This document shows positions 48,782 through 61,987 of a stretch of 64,000 bases of DNA, one piece after another. The first letter of the stretch is position 1; each line of letters opens with the position of its first letter. Source of the DNA: Lunularia cruciata (lineage: Eukaryota > Streptophyta > Marchantiopsida > Lunulariales > Lunulariaceae); assembly GCA_948567375.1 (NCBI GenBank), contig OX419761.1, positions 46,254,501-46,318,500 of the forward strand, written 5' to 3'. Both the position numbers and the translations under genes were made by a program. The notes beneath the pieces were generated by a model. The model ran no database searches. It was not told the DNA's origin and worked only from the letters and a program-made list of their open reading frames with translations.

Positions 48782-49939
48782 ATGTTTCCTACACAGCTCT
48801 ACCTTGTCAGCCTGGTGTTAGTCTTCCTGGCGATTGAAGTTTACGCACAGATTGATCTACGACAGACTATGTCATGGAAGCACAGAGCACGGCAACTTCT
48901 CCAGATTCAGCAAGATGTCTTTCTCAAGCATGCAAAAACTTGAGACTCACTTGCCCCACCACCTGCAAGACGAGAGCCACCGTTGTTCCTGGTGCTTCTG
49001 CTTGCTTCATTGACTGTCTCCGATGCACAACGACGTGCAAACGTGAGTTCTGAACCAAACTCTTGAAATGTCGTCTTTGAAGCGTCAGACACTCTCAATG
49101 AGAAGCAAGTTTATTTTTGTTGTTTACGAAATATTAATCCATGACTCATGTCTGATGTTTGCTTGTGTATCTCTTACAGATAGAAAATTGAACTGCTACG
49201 GATATGGAGCTGTTTGCTTTGATCCACGTTTCGTCGGTGGAGACAGTGTGATGTTCTACTTCCACGGACAGAAGGATCAAGATTTCTGCCTTGTTTCTGA
49301 CCGCCACCTGCACGTTAATGCCCACTTTATCGGAAAGCGACCAGAAGGTCGACTCAGGGACTACACTTGGATTATGTTCGACTCTCACAAGCTTACCGTC
49401 GCAGCCAAGAAGGAGGGAACCTGGATGTAGACCAGCTCTCCTTCTCTTATGATGGAGCAGATTTCAGCATTCCACTGCACGAAGGTGCTCTGTGGGCTTC
49501 AGCTGACGGACAGGTTGTGATTGAGAGAACAAGCGACACCAACGCCGCGCATGTGATGATCAATGAATTGATGGAGGCGAATTTGGATGTGGTGCCCATC
49601 GGCGACCAGGAGAGCCGAGTGCACAACTACCAAATCGCCGACGAGGACCGATTCGCCCATCTTCAAATGGAGTTTACTTTCTTCGGTCTATCCCCATCCG
49701 TGAACGGTGTGTTGGGACAGGCCTATCAACCAAATTTCGAGACTCCCGTGAAGGTTGGTATGCCCATGCCTGTTATGGGCGGAACAGAGAAGTACCTGAG
49801 CTCCTCGTTGCTCTCCGCAGATTGCAGGGTGAACCAGTTCTCCACCGATAATGAAGCATCACCCAATAACGCAATTGCTGTAATCAAGATGCCTGTGCAG
49901 TGTGATAGCAGGGATGGTGTTTTGTCCTGCAGACGATAA
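48782..49939 (+). pseudogene. Root-cap / LEA-related secreted protein, frameshifted
   Basis: The signal peptide MFPTQLYLVSLVLVFLAIEV, then YAQ, starts at 48782. A Cys-rich part (CLSQACK, CPTTCK, CFIDCLRCTTTCK) ends at a GTGAGT donor at 49043. Exon 2 starts at 49180 with NCYGYGAVCFDPRFVGGD and FYFHGQKDQDFCLVSD, then HVNAHFIGKRPEG, and ends with GVLGQAYQPNF and GMPMPVMGG. This order is that of the plant root-cap family (PF06830), probably extracellular and of unknown biochemistry. The signal peptide and the Cys-rich part are in different frames. A one-base loss near 49,424 (GTWM then stop) separates the two halves of exon 2. The stretch TWIMFDSHK lacks a few residues usual in the family. It is a recent pseudogene, or carries sequence errors. 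Confidence 0.75.
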
Positions 49940-52900
49940 AATGCATGCGTTTCTTAAAAACGCTGGACTCGTATATATGGAACGAAATTGAAGTGCACGA
50001 CCTCAAACTAACTCCTGAAATTTACGGCGGTCTGGCGGGACAATTGCAAGTTAATGCATGACTAGAACTTTTCGCTTAGCTGAATTTGATTACCGTAGAA
50101 TGAAGTGGTTTCTCCACGACCTACTCGTAAATTAGCATCAGGAGAGAATGTGGGGGAATTTTTCCGGGCATACGGGAATGTCTATAGGTTTTGCTGTTCT
50201 GGATTGTGAATCTTCGTCCAGATTTGGATACAGAACTCGCACTCAACATTCCATCATCAAGGTCTGCAAGCTATCAGATATGTTTCCAAGCCGTGTTTCT
50301 ATACTTTATTGATAGTGAGATTAATAAATTTAACGTACTTATATCAGTCGCTTCTAGCAAGCTTTCATGATTTTATGTTCTGGTAAATTATCGAAAGCAC
50401 ATGAGCGCTTCAATTCTCCTGAATCCTCTGTAGCTACTGCAGCTCAGCTCATATCGCCGATTGCCTTGTTGTGATTAGTCGAGGTAGTGGATGCAACTGA
50501 ACTCACGTTATCTCAAAGCATAAGATATAAAATATGTATACATTGATTGATTCTCATTGCAGGGTACTTGGTGTAGAACTCTGTCGTGTGCACTAGTAAA
50601 CAGGCTCAGCGATTCAGTGGGTTCCAAACAGGTGACAATGCTGTACAACATTCTCGGTGCTTGTAGATGTTGTGACGCATGTTGTGGTGTATTAGCGGGA
50701 GGACGATGGGAATTCAAATCCAGGTACAACATGCAGGTCCCTGCAGTAAATGGTTATTCCGAAGCTTTACAACGTGACTCACGGGCACACGAGACAGTGC
50801 GCATCTATAACGGTTGCGAGTTGAAGGCATGCTAATCTTACCTAAATTGGTGATCCATTTGATATATTATAAACGGAATGTGAGAATGAGTTCACTCCAA
50901 TATACTCGCTTCAAGTGCGTTGGATGAGTATTCTATTCATGTCACAGGCAGTACACAGCCTCTACACAGAGATCTGCGGCAAACAGTTTTTACCCGACGA
51001 CAGTAGGACAACACGATATGATACATCAAGTTATTTCTAATCGGTTGCAACAATATTCGACACACACCACAGAATGCCTCCACTGGCTCAGAGTGTATAG
51101 TTCAAAGAAACAGTCCAAGTAGGAGCTTGGACTTCTTTGCATACATCGCTTACTATTTCCACGGCAAAATCTGACAACAAAACCCCTCGGAATCATCCCA
51201 GCTTGTTAGTAGACTCAGGATTGTAAACAGTATAATCAAGTGTGCTGGGGAAGCAATCTTCCAATCAACTGTACTTGCCATTTCCCCTTGACATTCGAGC
51301 TCTCGATGTAGGAGTGCTCGTATGCTCGCTCTATCCATCTCTCACATAGATCTACTATCTTATCCTCCTCATGGCCGGCGCCCTCATTAATACACTGCAC
51401 AGACAAGCTAATGAATGTCTTTCACAAAGTGCTGTTGAGGAAGTGTCGTGAGGTCTGAAGATAGCGTTACGTACTCTTCTGAGTGGTTACTCCTTTAGAT
51501 TATAAGTTTTATTCACTATTCACTTCTATTGCGAGTCTCACGACTTAGGAAAAAGATCCATGAGCTTCCGTGGAAGCATAATTCATCAGGAGCTGCCGGA
51601 TGCCCATGTTAACCAATGGCTTGTGATATACCAGAAGATTGTGACTTTGGAGTCGAACAGAGACACCTCTATCACTCCAACAGTAAGACTTCTTTAATGG
51701 TCCATAGGGCGGTCCCTCCATTCAAATTCCAACTTCACGGAGTGTCGTTCTTGTCAACATGAGATTGATTGCATGTGGAAGATCCGTGTTACCTTCTCAA
51801 CGATAAGACGCGTTTGTCGTTTTAAGTGTTGAATTCGCTCGCCTACATGTCCTGGCCTTGACATTTCGTCCCATTGACTCCTTGATTGAAAGGTCGAGAA
51901 AGTCCTTCGACCTAAACTTCCAGCTACAACTGCAACTTCTTCGGAGCCCGAGTTTTATATTGTAGCCAGTGCACTGGGAGTCTCCTTTTCTCCACAACAA
52001 GATCAGGACAAGTGTAGTTAGTCAGGACAAGAGGAGAAAAGCTCTCTAGACAGGTATGAAGATCAGCATGTTGTCTTTTACGCAATACAAGCTATTTGAA
52101 GGTCAACAACTGCTAACTCTCATCTGACGCGGATTCTCACATTCCAACAGTGTAAGCTTGAATTTCAAGAATATTTCCAAATGGCCACTAATTCTTCGTC
52201 TTTAGTTGGTTCTGCAGACAACATAAAGTCCACCCGGGATTGGAACTCACAGTAAGTTAAAGATTGCAATTCCAGCCTCAGCTGGATCACAAGCTTGACG
52301 AAGCAATCAGAAGCTAACTGCAGCAGCACGTGGAAGATGTATATGCCTCATGGTAGCTGTTACGACATCAAACATCAGGGTGTAAATTTGCATCTGCAGG
52401 AGATTGACTAAGACTATATTATCAACTTATTGCTTCAAAGATCCGAGAGGAAAACGAGCACATCCTTTGCAGCTACAGAGAGGTGTATTGTAGCTCTGAA
52501 TGACCATTCAGAAGCGAATTAAGCAGTCAAAACAATTATCCACCTGACTTAAGGAGCATGCCTGCTAAAGATGTTGAACCTGTGGCCCATGGCCCATGGC
52601 ATGGAGCTCGGAACATATCATAAACATGTGATGAGTTGAACACCAGTACGTGGGTGGGTGGGTCCGATATGTTTATATTGAGCAGAGTGTAGATAATCTC
52701 CATCTAAATAGCGGCTGAGCCTTCAACCAGAACCCGGAGTATTTGTTTCTTTCGATGTACAGTCGACTGGAGCCGATTCTTTTGAAACTTTTCATGCAAG
52801 AAAGGTAGATCCTTTGCACTTTCTTTCATTTGCAAGATTTGAATCGATAGATTATGGAGGCGTGACTTGTACAGGAGACATGAATTCCACATCTGCTTTC

Positions 52901-53039
52901 AAATTGTGATGCAGAAGCGAAACGCTGAACGTTATGATTAAGTAATAATTTAGTGCTGTCTCTTAAGAGAATGACGGACTAGGCCAATCGCATCTTTGCT
53001 CGAACAGAGAAAGCACAGAGACCTTGTCAAGCTTTTCCA
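49940..53039. other. Intergenic DNA without a recognised gene
   Basis: A 92-codon Cys-containing frame at 50557-50835 has no signal peptide or known domain. Nothing else stands out. The last 100 bases are the probable leader of the hevein-type gene. Confidence 0.45.
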
Positions 53040-53623
53040 ATGGGAAACAAGACATCAAGTAAATGCTCAGGAGCTATCACGGTATTGTCTCTATTGATGC
53101 TGGTACAGCTGATCTCCGCACAGCAGAGATGAGGTAGCAAGTTCGATAATGTTCTGTGTGGAAATGGAACCTGCTGCAGCAAGTGGGGCTATTGTGGGAA
53201 CAGATGTAACCATTGCGATCCAGGCCAAGGCTGCCAGAGTTCATGTGATGCAAACAAGTGCGGTGGAGATGGCGAAAAGACCGGCAAGGCTTCGTACTAC
53301 ACTGCGCCATACGTTCGTAAGTATCTGCTTCTGTTCTTGATATATCCTCCCAGGTAAGATTGTGTATGCGTACCCTAAACTGCGGGAAGTATTTCAAAGT
53401 AAAGTGTGCCGGCAATGGGTGCAGGCACAACAACGCCATCGATGTGAAGGTTGTTCATCGTTGTTCCAATGGTTGCAGCGGTGGACGTGCATTTAATCTC
53501 TCATATGCAGCCTTCAATGCTATTGCTGACCAACATTGGAGTCATCACCGTTGTTTACTCCGTTGCTTACTCCTGTTTAGCATGTCACGATCAATAAGAG
53601 ACCCAATACATGTATCTTTGTAG
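53040..53623 (+). pseudogene. Hevein-like plus double-psi-barrel secreted protein, broken
   Basis: From ATG at 53040 a signal peptide (LSLLMLVQLISAQQR) runs into a TGA at 53130-53132, at the position of the first Cys of a hevein-type chitin-binding domain. The frame continues with GNGTCCSKWGYCGNRC, CDPGQGCQSSC and KTGKASYYTAPYV up to a GTAAGT donor after 53326. A later segment (from about 53365) has LNCGKYFKVKCAGNG, then DVKVVHRCSNGCSGG and FNLSYAAFNAIAD, as in EG45-like, natriuretic-peptide-like or kiwellin-like double-psi barrels. The strands normally between the two parts are missing. The intact ancestor would have been a secreted chitin- or wall-binding defence protein. Confidence 0.6.
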
Positions 53624-55149
53624 TAAGAGAAGGATGTTGATTCTACCTGATGGTGGAGGTTTTCGTTTCGATGCTTACGACTAAACAAGCATGCCCAACA
53701 TACTTGTTGGACTTTATGAATAAAACTTGATGGATCTTATTTATGAAATATCGGCAGTCTAACCTGATGGATAAATAAGCGAAGTCACTAAATTCTGAAC
53801 TGACTTAGAACAACTCTTAAGCTCGCTGCTGAACACGATTCTGACCACCCGTTTGACTCCTTGAGCATTTTCTTCTGATCCAGAAGTTTTAGTTTGCAAG
53901 TCACACCGCATGTAAGGGGAAACAAAGAAATACATACAGAAGCTCGAACTGACATGGAATTGGGATAACTACGTCAGGCACGATTCCATCCTAAAGCACC
54001 TACCCTGATGGAGTATTCGCCTTGCAATGAACCTACTCCCATTCCTAGTTCCATAGATATCCACTCCGTCTGGGTAACTGGGTACTATACGATTTCAAGA
54101 TATAACTGACAGGCTGAGATTATAGTATCCTTCTTTTCTAGATCGTTTTAGATCATTTTCATGACATGCTTGTTCTATTTGTCTCGTCTTCAAATTGGAC
54201 ATGTACAGGTAATGCTACTGTGATGGACACGGTTAACTTCCAAGTATTGACATATTGTGGATGGTGAAATGGACATTGAGTGAAGTAAATGGAAGCAATG
54301 TAGATTATAGTGGCGTTAATTCTACAGCAAGGAACTTCTGTTAAAGGCGCTCGACTATGTCGTGTAAGAACAATTATGATGGTCATCAAATCCCCTGAAA
54401 TGAGAAGGGGATTCAATTACCTCTTATAAGTACGCAATGCTCTTCTATCTTCAGCATTTAAGATTACATGTAATCATTAATTTGGTAATCTAGTTCTCTC
54501 CATTCATTCAGCGTTTGTGCTAGGCCTGATTCTGCAAAGCTTAGACATCAAAAATTTTGAGGAAACAATGTGCATTTAAGGTTAACAATTGAGAATATAA
54601 TTCGCTGTTGAGTTTTCAGTTGTCAGCTGTCCGTAGAGAGACACCAGTCGCTAATAGTCCCAGAGAAATTTTCTTACATGTTCAGTAACATCTGCAGCAA
54701 CAACATACTAAAATGTTCATCGGAGATTTCCGGAAGAAGAAATGTTTTTGGACAAATATGTAAAATATAACTCTCAACCGAAGTTATATTTTACTCTAGA
54801 TGGTAGTGGACGGATACGCATGAAAGCTTGGTCAAATCATAAAGAAATTTTACACACATGAAAATGAACCACAGGACGGCCTCTCGTGAACATGGTGTTG
54901 GTCGATTTCATCATCCGCCACAAAGTAGGTGTATAATCTCACTGGTGAAGAAGACGTTCTTTCCAAGGGTCTGTGTATATAACGTGTCCCTGGTATGGTC
55001 AATTTGAGAGACTAGTGATGCTTTTCTACCTCATGTAAACTCAGCTATGTCTGTGGGAAGCTCTCTGGTGCTCGATGGTGCACTTGTCATTACTATGTAC
55101 GTCTCAAATTGGGTGCGCCGTTCAGTGATGAGGTTATGCGCACCTTCTA
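53624..55149. other. Intergenic DNA
   Basis: No gene or repeat is recognised in this stretch. Confidence 0.4.
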
Positions 55150-55295
55150 AGTGATAAAAGGCGACCGCGTAGGAAAAATGAAGGATGGGAAGACCCCATC
55201 AAGCCGTACAAGGGAGAGACAAAAAAGGTAACATGGGGCTAAGCCCCAATAGAGTCTGTATGAAAAATCGGCCCTATCGCACCTAAGATATAGAT
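55150..55295. repeat. Copy of the LINE-tail repeat
   Basis: The words aaggatgggaagacccc, atcaagccgtacaaggg, ggggctaagcccc and cctatcgcacctaaga align with the copies at 22.4, 42.4 and (reversed) 41.4 kb. No target duplication was identified. Confidence 0.65.
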
Positions 55296-58200
55296 ACACC
55301 TTCTAAGTAGAGCAACCGCATCAAATTGTCGCGGTCTTTCCGTATTTATAGGTGCACAAGAACACGTTTGCACTTTTCTGACATTTGGTGTGGATGTTAT
55401 ATTACTGCACTTAGTCTAGTAGTGTTGACCGACTAACGTGATTAGTACGTAATAGAAACAATTCTAGCCTTGGAATAGAATATTCTCCGTAGTGCAGAGT
55501 ACTGACCTTTCTGAACCATAATGATGTGCTGAAGGTATGCAGTACATGTATGATTGTTGATTTAAATACTTCTTTTCAATTTATTCTGAGCATGAAACAT
55601 CGCAATCCGAACGTCCATCAAACTGGCTTGTTCACTGTGAATCATGCTTGTTACTACGTATTAACTAACACATGGTAATATGTCTCACTAATTCTAGTTA
55701 CTTCCTTGCCTGAAACAACTAAACGTCCGGTGGGAGTTTACTGTCATTGGTTAGTACGCGAAGCAACTACCGTAGTAACCCAGTGCAGTCACTGTAGTGT
55801 ACTTTAGGGTCCCTTGGTCACCGAAGCCTTCTCTTCCAGGTATGAATGACTCTGCCTGCTCGTCGCAGTTTAACCAGAGCGTTACTGCGTTGTCTATCCC
55901 TACGATAAGTCGAGTTTGAGCAGTCTGTAAGAATGAGGATATCCTTTCTCTGCTACGTATTTCCCATCAGATGCTTCGAGCGAATGTTCTGTTGTAAACA
56001 TGTAATGGAGACCTGAGAAGTATAGAAAGTCCGCGCCTCAGAGTTGAGTACACGCAAAGAAAGAGCCCGGTAAGCAAAGACATGTAAACACTCTAAAAGG
56101 CGAACCTAGATAAACAGGAAAGATCCTGCACCTAAGTCCAAGTTTGTACCACAGCATCATGAAGCACATCCAGTGATTGTCAGTGAATGACACAGAACAC
56201 TCATAATGTTCAGCCTAAGCGCGAAAACAACCTGCCTTGACCCATCTATGTTTGCCATCTGCGACGATGGCTCGACGAAAATTGCATCAGAAACTTGGGG
56301 TTCAAAGACAATTCTGTGTCCAAGTCACTTGGCTTACAGGAGTGTCCAAATCGATCGTTCACTGTAAGGCAGGCAAGCTCCGTTGGAGATGCAGTGGCGC
56401 ACATCTCTCATAGCCAACGAACAATTGAGCCACTTCTGTAGCTCAACTACGCCCCTAGCTGACCAATCTGCACACCTGCGAGAGACAGACAAAGTAAACA
56501 CTATCAAAAATTTCTTCTCAACTTCACCTCCTGTTGGCGAGAAAGTGCCATTCCCATGTCTCTATCTTTCGTGAAAGCCCACCGCCCACATGCTACCGAT
56601 TGCAAGCATGTGAGCATTTGAATCTTTAACCAATCATAAGTGGTAGTAGTATCGTGTGGAGCTCTGAGACCACAGTTGTTTTGCCCATAGGGGTGTCCAG
56701 AGTCCGGTAGAGGTGTTAGTAGTGTTTTCCATTTTAAGATGTGGGACGAAAAGGAAAGAAGGAAGGAAGGCAGCCACCGCATGTCATGTCGACTAGCAAA
56801 GCACAGAAAACCGTGCATTATCATTGATTATACACACACCTAAACCTTATTTGTGAAGTGCGTTAAATCACGCATGCAAACTCTAGGGGGGTGATTCACT
56901 TCACTGTTCACTGTGGTCATCAACGTGAGAGCTGACGTTTACTGTAGGTGGACTGATATCGATCAGAATTGAATGCATCACGTCCTTCATCGATCAGCTG
57001 ACATTATCCTGCCACATCCAGCTCCATCCATCCATCCATAGCTGCTTGCGACACCACCAGTTATGTACCCCATCCAGTTTCGTTCTTGTTACGGGATCCC
57101 CAATTTCTGCCTCTCGTTGTACTCGTTCTTCTGGACCGGCCCTTGTGGGCAAAACATATTGAATAAAGGAGTCATCGTCAGAGTCCTCGTCTTCGTCCCC
57201 ATCCACCCCAGCTTCTTTCTTGCCTTTGTAGTTGGGAGGTAGTTGAGTGTCACAGCGGCCTTGTCAATCTAGAACTGTTATACCCGAATACTAGATGGTC
57301 CCGAACTTCAGTACAAATTGCCTACATTCTTACTCTGGTCATCCAAAGCGATTCTCCAAATAATGGGGTGAAAGGTGTTTGTGAATCATCCATATTGATC
57401 ATTAGGCCAGTCTGATTGGTCTCAAGATGTTAATGAGCAGGAGTCACACGAGAGAAAGTAGGAGAAAACCGAGATTCAGATTATCTACAGCGAATATAAT
57501 GCACAGACTGTAAGGAGGACTTATAGCTAGGGGTGCAGCAAACATAGGATGGGGACCATTACAGATAACTTCTAGATCGGCAAACTATCAAAAGGGACAA
57601 TTGGCCAATGTTCAAAGAACGAGCAATCCAAGACTCTCACTCAATTGACAACCAGTACGTAAATTACCTAAATTGCTAATTTAATCTGATCAACAGGTAT
57701 AAATGATCTCCTCATTTAATCTGATGAAACATTTAATTAATAATCATGCATCAACTTGGTAGCTCTTCTGTCTCCCTTCAAATCTTCAAACCTCCTAGCA
57801 ACCTCTTTCAGATTATAAACTGAATCTCAACATTATCTCAGTTAGTTGCAACATACTCACCTTCAATGTTAGAGAGTCTCACAAAATTTTAGTATCTTTG
57901 GTGATAATCCTCTAGAGTATATGAAACAAAATCTAGAGGTCTACTTTCTCGGAGTCAATTCCTAGTGTATATTCCAGAGTAAATCTTGGATAACCTTTGT
58001 GCTTTTACGCCATGTAAGGAAAGTTCTATTTCACAAGGCCTTGCTCGAACTTTGGAGAAACAATAAGGAATCTATGCTTGATATTGGATATACTTTTGTA
58101 CCTAAGCTTTTCTATACCTTAGAAAGGTCTTCTACAATAGGTTAAATAAAATCCTACATGAATAATTGCACAATTGATAGATGTAATTATACTAGAGAAT

Positions 58201-59679
58201 AAAAAAATTTAAGATTTGGTTTCCTCTGAATTGTTGGGCTCATCAACAAGCGTGAAATTTTTTCTTTATAGATATGTGGATAAAGAATGAAATTTGTACA
58301 TTCTAGATATATGGATATATGTCTACTTTCAACTATTTAAGATTATATAACTTTTTAGCACAAAAGAATATTTATACCTACGTTGTACCCTACACTTTGA
58401 TTAAACATTAAACTAAATGTATTGTACTGTAAATAAATTATGGATGAAATTAGACAAACCTTCATTTATATATCCAATTGCACTTCTTGGTTATCTTGAT
58501 TATGCGTATATATAATTTAAGCAATACTAAATGCATTATTCTAAATAAGACATTCCTTTATTGATATATCCAATTGCACTTGTTGATAATAAGTATAGTA
58601 GAACTTGGTATATTGAGTATAGATAATGAATATAGAAGAATTTTTTGCATGCTATTATTTTTATATAAAGTTTTGCTCTATTGTGAAACATCAAAGCGAT
58701 GCAATTAGCTCATAACTAAACTAGAGGGGATTTCAAGGGGTTGAAACACTATGTGCCTTATATATGGTATACCGTGCTCCAACTCCCTAAAATCTCCTTT
58801 AATTTAGCTACAAGCCCATTGTATATCTTTCTTCCCAAGAGAACATCACCTTTTCCATCCTTGTTCATTCCAAATATTACATGCTCTTTCTTTTCTCCAA
58901 ACCACTTCTAAACCATCAAAAACTATATGATAACATTTTTTGTCACTATCACAACAACTCAGTAACATTTTTGTCACTATCAAAACAAATCAGCATGGTG
59001 AAAGAGCAGCTGCAATGTGGATAGCGCACTTACCTCTTTGATGATAAAAGAATTGTCATCTATGAATGGAAGCGGACTAGCCGAGAGTTACATAGAAGGA
59101 ACTTATGGATTGGTTCAACTATACCTTGCTCGATTTTGGTGGAGCAAGGTATTGTTCAAGGAGATAGAGCTAAAGGTGGCAAAGAAGATCAGAATGACAA
59201 CAAAGAAATGGCTGCAATCAAGCCACAAGAAGCATTGGATCTATTAAATAGATGTGAGTTGTTTTGTTCGTGCAAGGACAAGATCAAACAGCAAACTTGA
59301 GGAAAGTGCATAGTTTGCTTCAATTGCTTTAAAAATGCAAACCAGTAAACTAAAATAGAACAATCTATATATGTTTTCTCTTGAATTCTTGGTTCATGCT
59401 ATATTATTTTATGCATATAACTAGTACACTATTGGGACTAAGAAGTTAAATAATCATATATAATTAGGATTTTATTACAATAAATTTAAAGACAAATTTC
59501 CATATGAATTCCTCCCTCTTCTGGGGAGATAATAACATTCACACACAAAAGTTAGTTGAACACAAGACAATCCTTTCGTCGCTTAATTTTAAGCCTTCCT
59601 CTGCTGCCATGATGGAGTCACGGGGGAGTGGATCCATCTCCAGGATTCCTGCATACTAGGTTCAATATTAGGTTCTTGC
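55296..59679. other. Intergenic DNA, AT-rich in the second half
   Basis: No gene is recognised with confidence. An acidic minus-strand frame at 56994-57206 (DGDEDEDSDDDSFIQYVLPT) could be an exon of an unknown gene but has no partner exons. From 57.6 kb on the DNA is AT-rich. Confidence 0.4.
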
Positions 59680-59935
59680 TTATATGGAGCAATGGACACG
59701 ACATTCGATACATTTTTTCAGGGAGTGAGAGCTTATCATGTCAGGAGCCAAGAGTACAACTCTAATTCTCGTACTTTGTACCATATTTTAGACAGCTCTA
59801 TAGAGTACAGTGATTGGTGCAATCCATAGGAAAAGCAATCACACTAGATGATGTTTCTTCTGATGCTATTGTTTGTAGATTGGATGACTTGCATAGCTTG
59901 GATATCTTAGATGCAGCAGGGAAGACTTCTCGGTA
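59680..59935 (+). repeat. LINE-family 3' fragment
   Basis: The words tatatggagcaatggacacg, gagcttatcatgtcagg and gcaatccataggaaaagcaat align with the LINE-family copy at 41150-41360 in the same orientation. It is short and decayed. Confidence 0.55.
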
Positions 59936-61684
59936 GGGAAGACTTCTCATATCTACTTTCACTGCTCACATGTTATTGTCAACAAGCACAGCATATTCAT
60001 AACATACCGAAGTTGCTAAATAGAGAACTGAATTGCAAACTATACAACCGCAGCATATCACTCCAAAGTTCTCTACCTTGCAACTACATAATTCTACCAT
60101 ATCTGCTTATATTAGACCATGTTACTAGAAAATGTATGTACAATAGGACCAGTCCACTCACGATAAAGTGCAATGCATATGTTCCGGCCCCGAGATTGCA
60201 CTTATGTTTCCCAAAAAGTCCCTAAGTACGCTTCATGTCGAAATTGTCGGTATCCAAACTTACGTTTTGGATGTTCGCGTCTATATTTCATGAGATGTAA
60301 CTGTATTTGTATTTCAATGCCATTTAGACAAAATTTAATCCATTTTGCTGTTTCTGAATGACGACGTCATTACATAAATCAATGAAGACTATTTCATTCC
60401 CTAAGATAGGTCGTATATTTATCCTTTTCGTTCATCGGGATTCATAAAACTCGATTATATGCTTGTAGCGTAATGCTTAATTCGTTCAGATATTAATACA
60501 ATGAACAAGTTGTGATTTTCCTCTCCTTCTTCCGATAGGCGTAGGACAAATATCTAATATTCACTAAAAATGCATTTTCCTAAAATAAACTAATATTCAG
60601 AAAGGGGGCTGATATGTAACACGTTTAAATAAGGTGCAAGTTGGTTTGACAAATAAAAACCTAGGTGCACCCAATACACACCCACAAACTTCAGTATGTT
60701 GGCACAAAGGGGTAAAGACGAGAAACACATGGGAACTTCAAGGTAGTGCAGTGTAAGCACGACAGAAGATTCATGGTTCTAGATTGTCAAGGGAGCGTAA
60801 TCTAATATCGCATTCTATCGCTTGTAAAGAACACGAGATCATACCCACAGTAGCGGAGGAGTATGGATCTTGTCCACAAGGGTTGATCCAGCTGATGACT
60901 GTTGGCCAGATGGATGGAGGTATTACATGTTGACAAGTGTGGCGGCTCAGTAGATAGGCACGTGTAACGTTGGGATGGTTACAAGTGTCCGAGTAACAAG
61001 AATGTCAATTTGCTGAATTTCCTCGTGCATGTGGGAAGGAATTGGATAGAGCAGCGGATACGATCGACTCCAATGGAAGGTTTGCAACGAAGGACTGATT
61101 GATGATTCAGTCGTAGTTGAGCCTTTTAGAGCAGCGTGAGGACGGAGGAAATACGAGAGCGAGACATAGGACATCGAATGGTTTCATGGCCGCTCTGTTG
61201 TTATCCGCATCTGTTCACAAATTCACTGTTTCGTCGTTTCAAAGGTCAGGGAGCTTGCCGCAGCATCAGAGACAGTCTTCTAGAGGAGTTTTTATCAGTC
61301 GGAGAAGAGATCATGTATGATTTGCTTTCCTGGGATGGGATGAATTTGGTTTCTGTTCTCAACTGGCAAACAAACAAATGGACAGCAGACAAATGGCGCT
61401 TTGAATTCGTTTGTCAGGGATGAGCAACTGAATTGAAGATAGTAAAGGTCCATTAGTTGATAAGGACGGACTGTAGCATTGTTGGCTTGATGATGACGCT
61501 CTAAAACTGACCAAGATACGGTTTTTTCCTCCTAATTTAGCTGTCGCCTCTTTTCACCGGTTAGATCTCCTGTATTCAGAAGAGAAAATTTTTTATTCCT
61601 ATAAACTCCTACTAATTTCATTGTATATTGACTGAGGCGCAGCTAAACGGTTATCAAATCTCTCAAGGAAGAAGTTTCAGAGTA
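59936..61684. other. Upstream region of the LysM gene
   Basis: Open frames of up to 104 codons look accidental. The promoter of the LysM gene should lie near its end, but I recognise no element. Confidence 0.4.
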
Positions 61685-61953
61685 ATGGCCAGCGTGGAAT
61701 CTGAGGACAAGTGAGTACAGATTCTCAGATGTCTTTTTCTTCCAAAAGTTATGGGACGTGTAATTGTGTCGTACATATCCATTGGCATCTTCAATGCTCG
61801 AGTGGTTTATATCCTGTTCAAAATCTTCTGGTGAATGCAGACCGAGTCCATGGAGGTTTCTGAGATGGGGACAGTCTAATAACAAGCCAATCTCAGTTGT
61901 GGACAAAGAAAATGGTATGCTGAAAATCGGTTCTCGTTTCTTTTTCTTTTTCT

Positions 61954-61987
<34 letters not shown>

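Noticed and set aside
50557-50835. Cys-rich 92-codon frame (CRCCDACCG)
   Set aside because: No signal peptide and spacing unlike known Cys-rich peptide families.
56994-57206. Acidic frame DGDEDEDSDDDSFIQYVLPT, possible exon
   Set aside because: Looks protein-like, but no adjoining exons or known domain were found, so it is not called as a gene.
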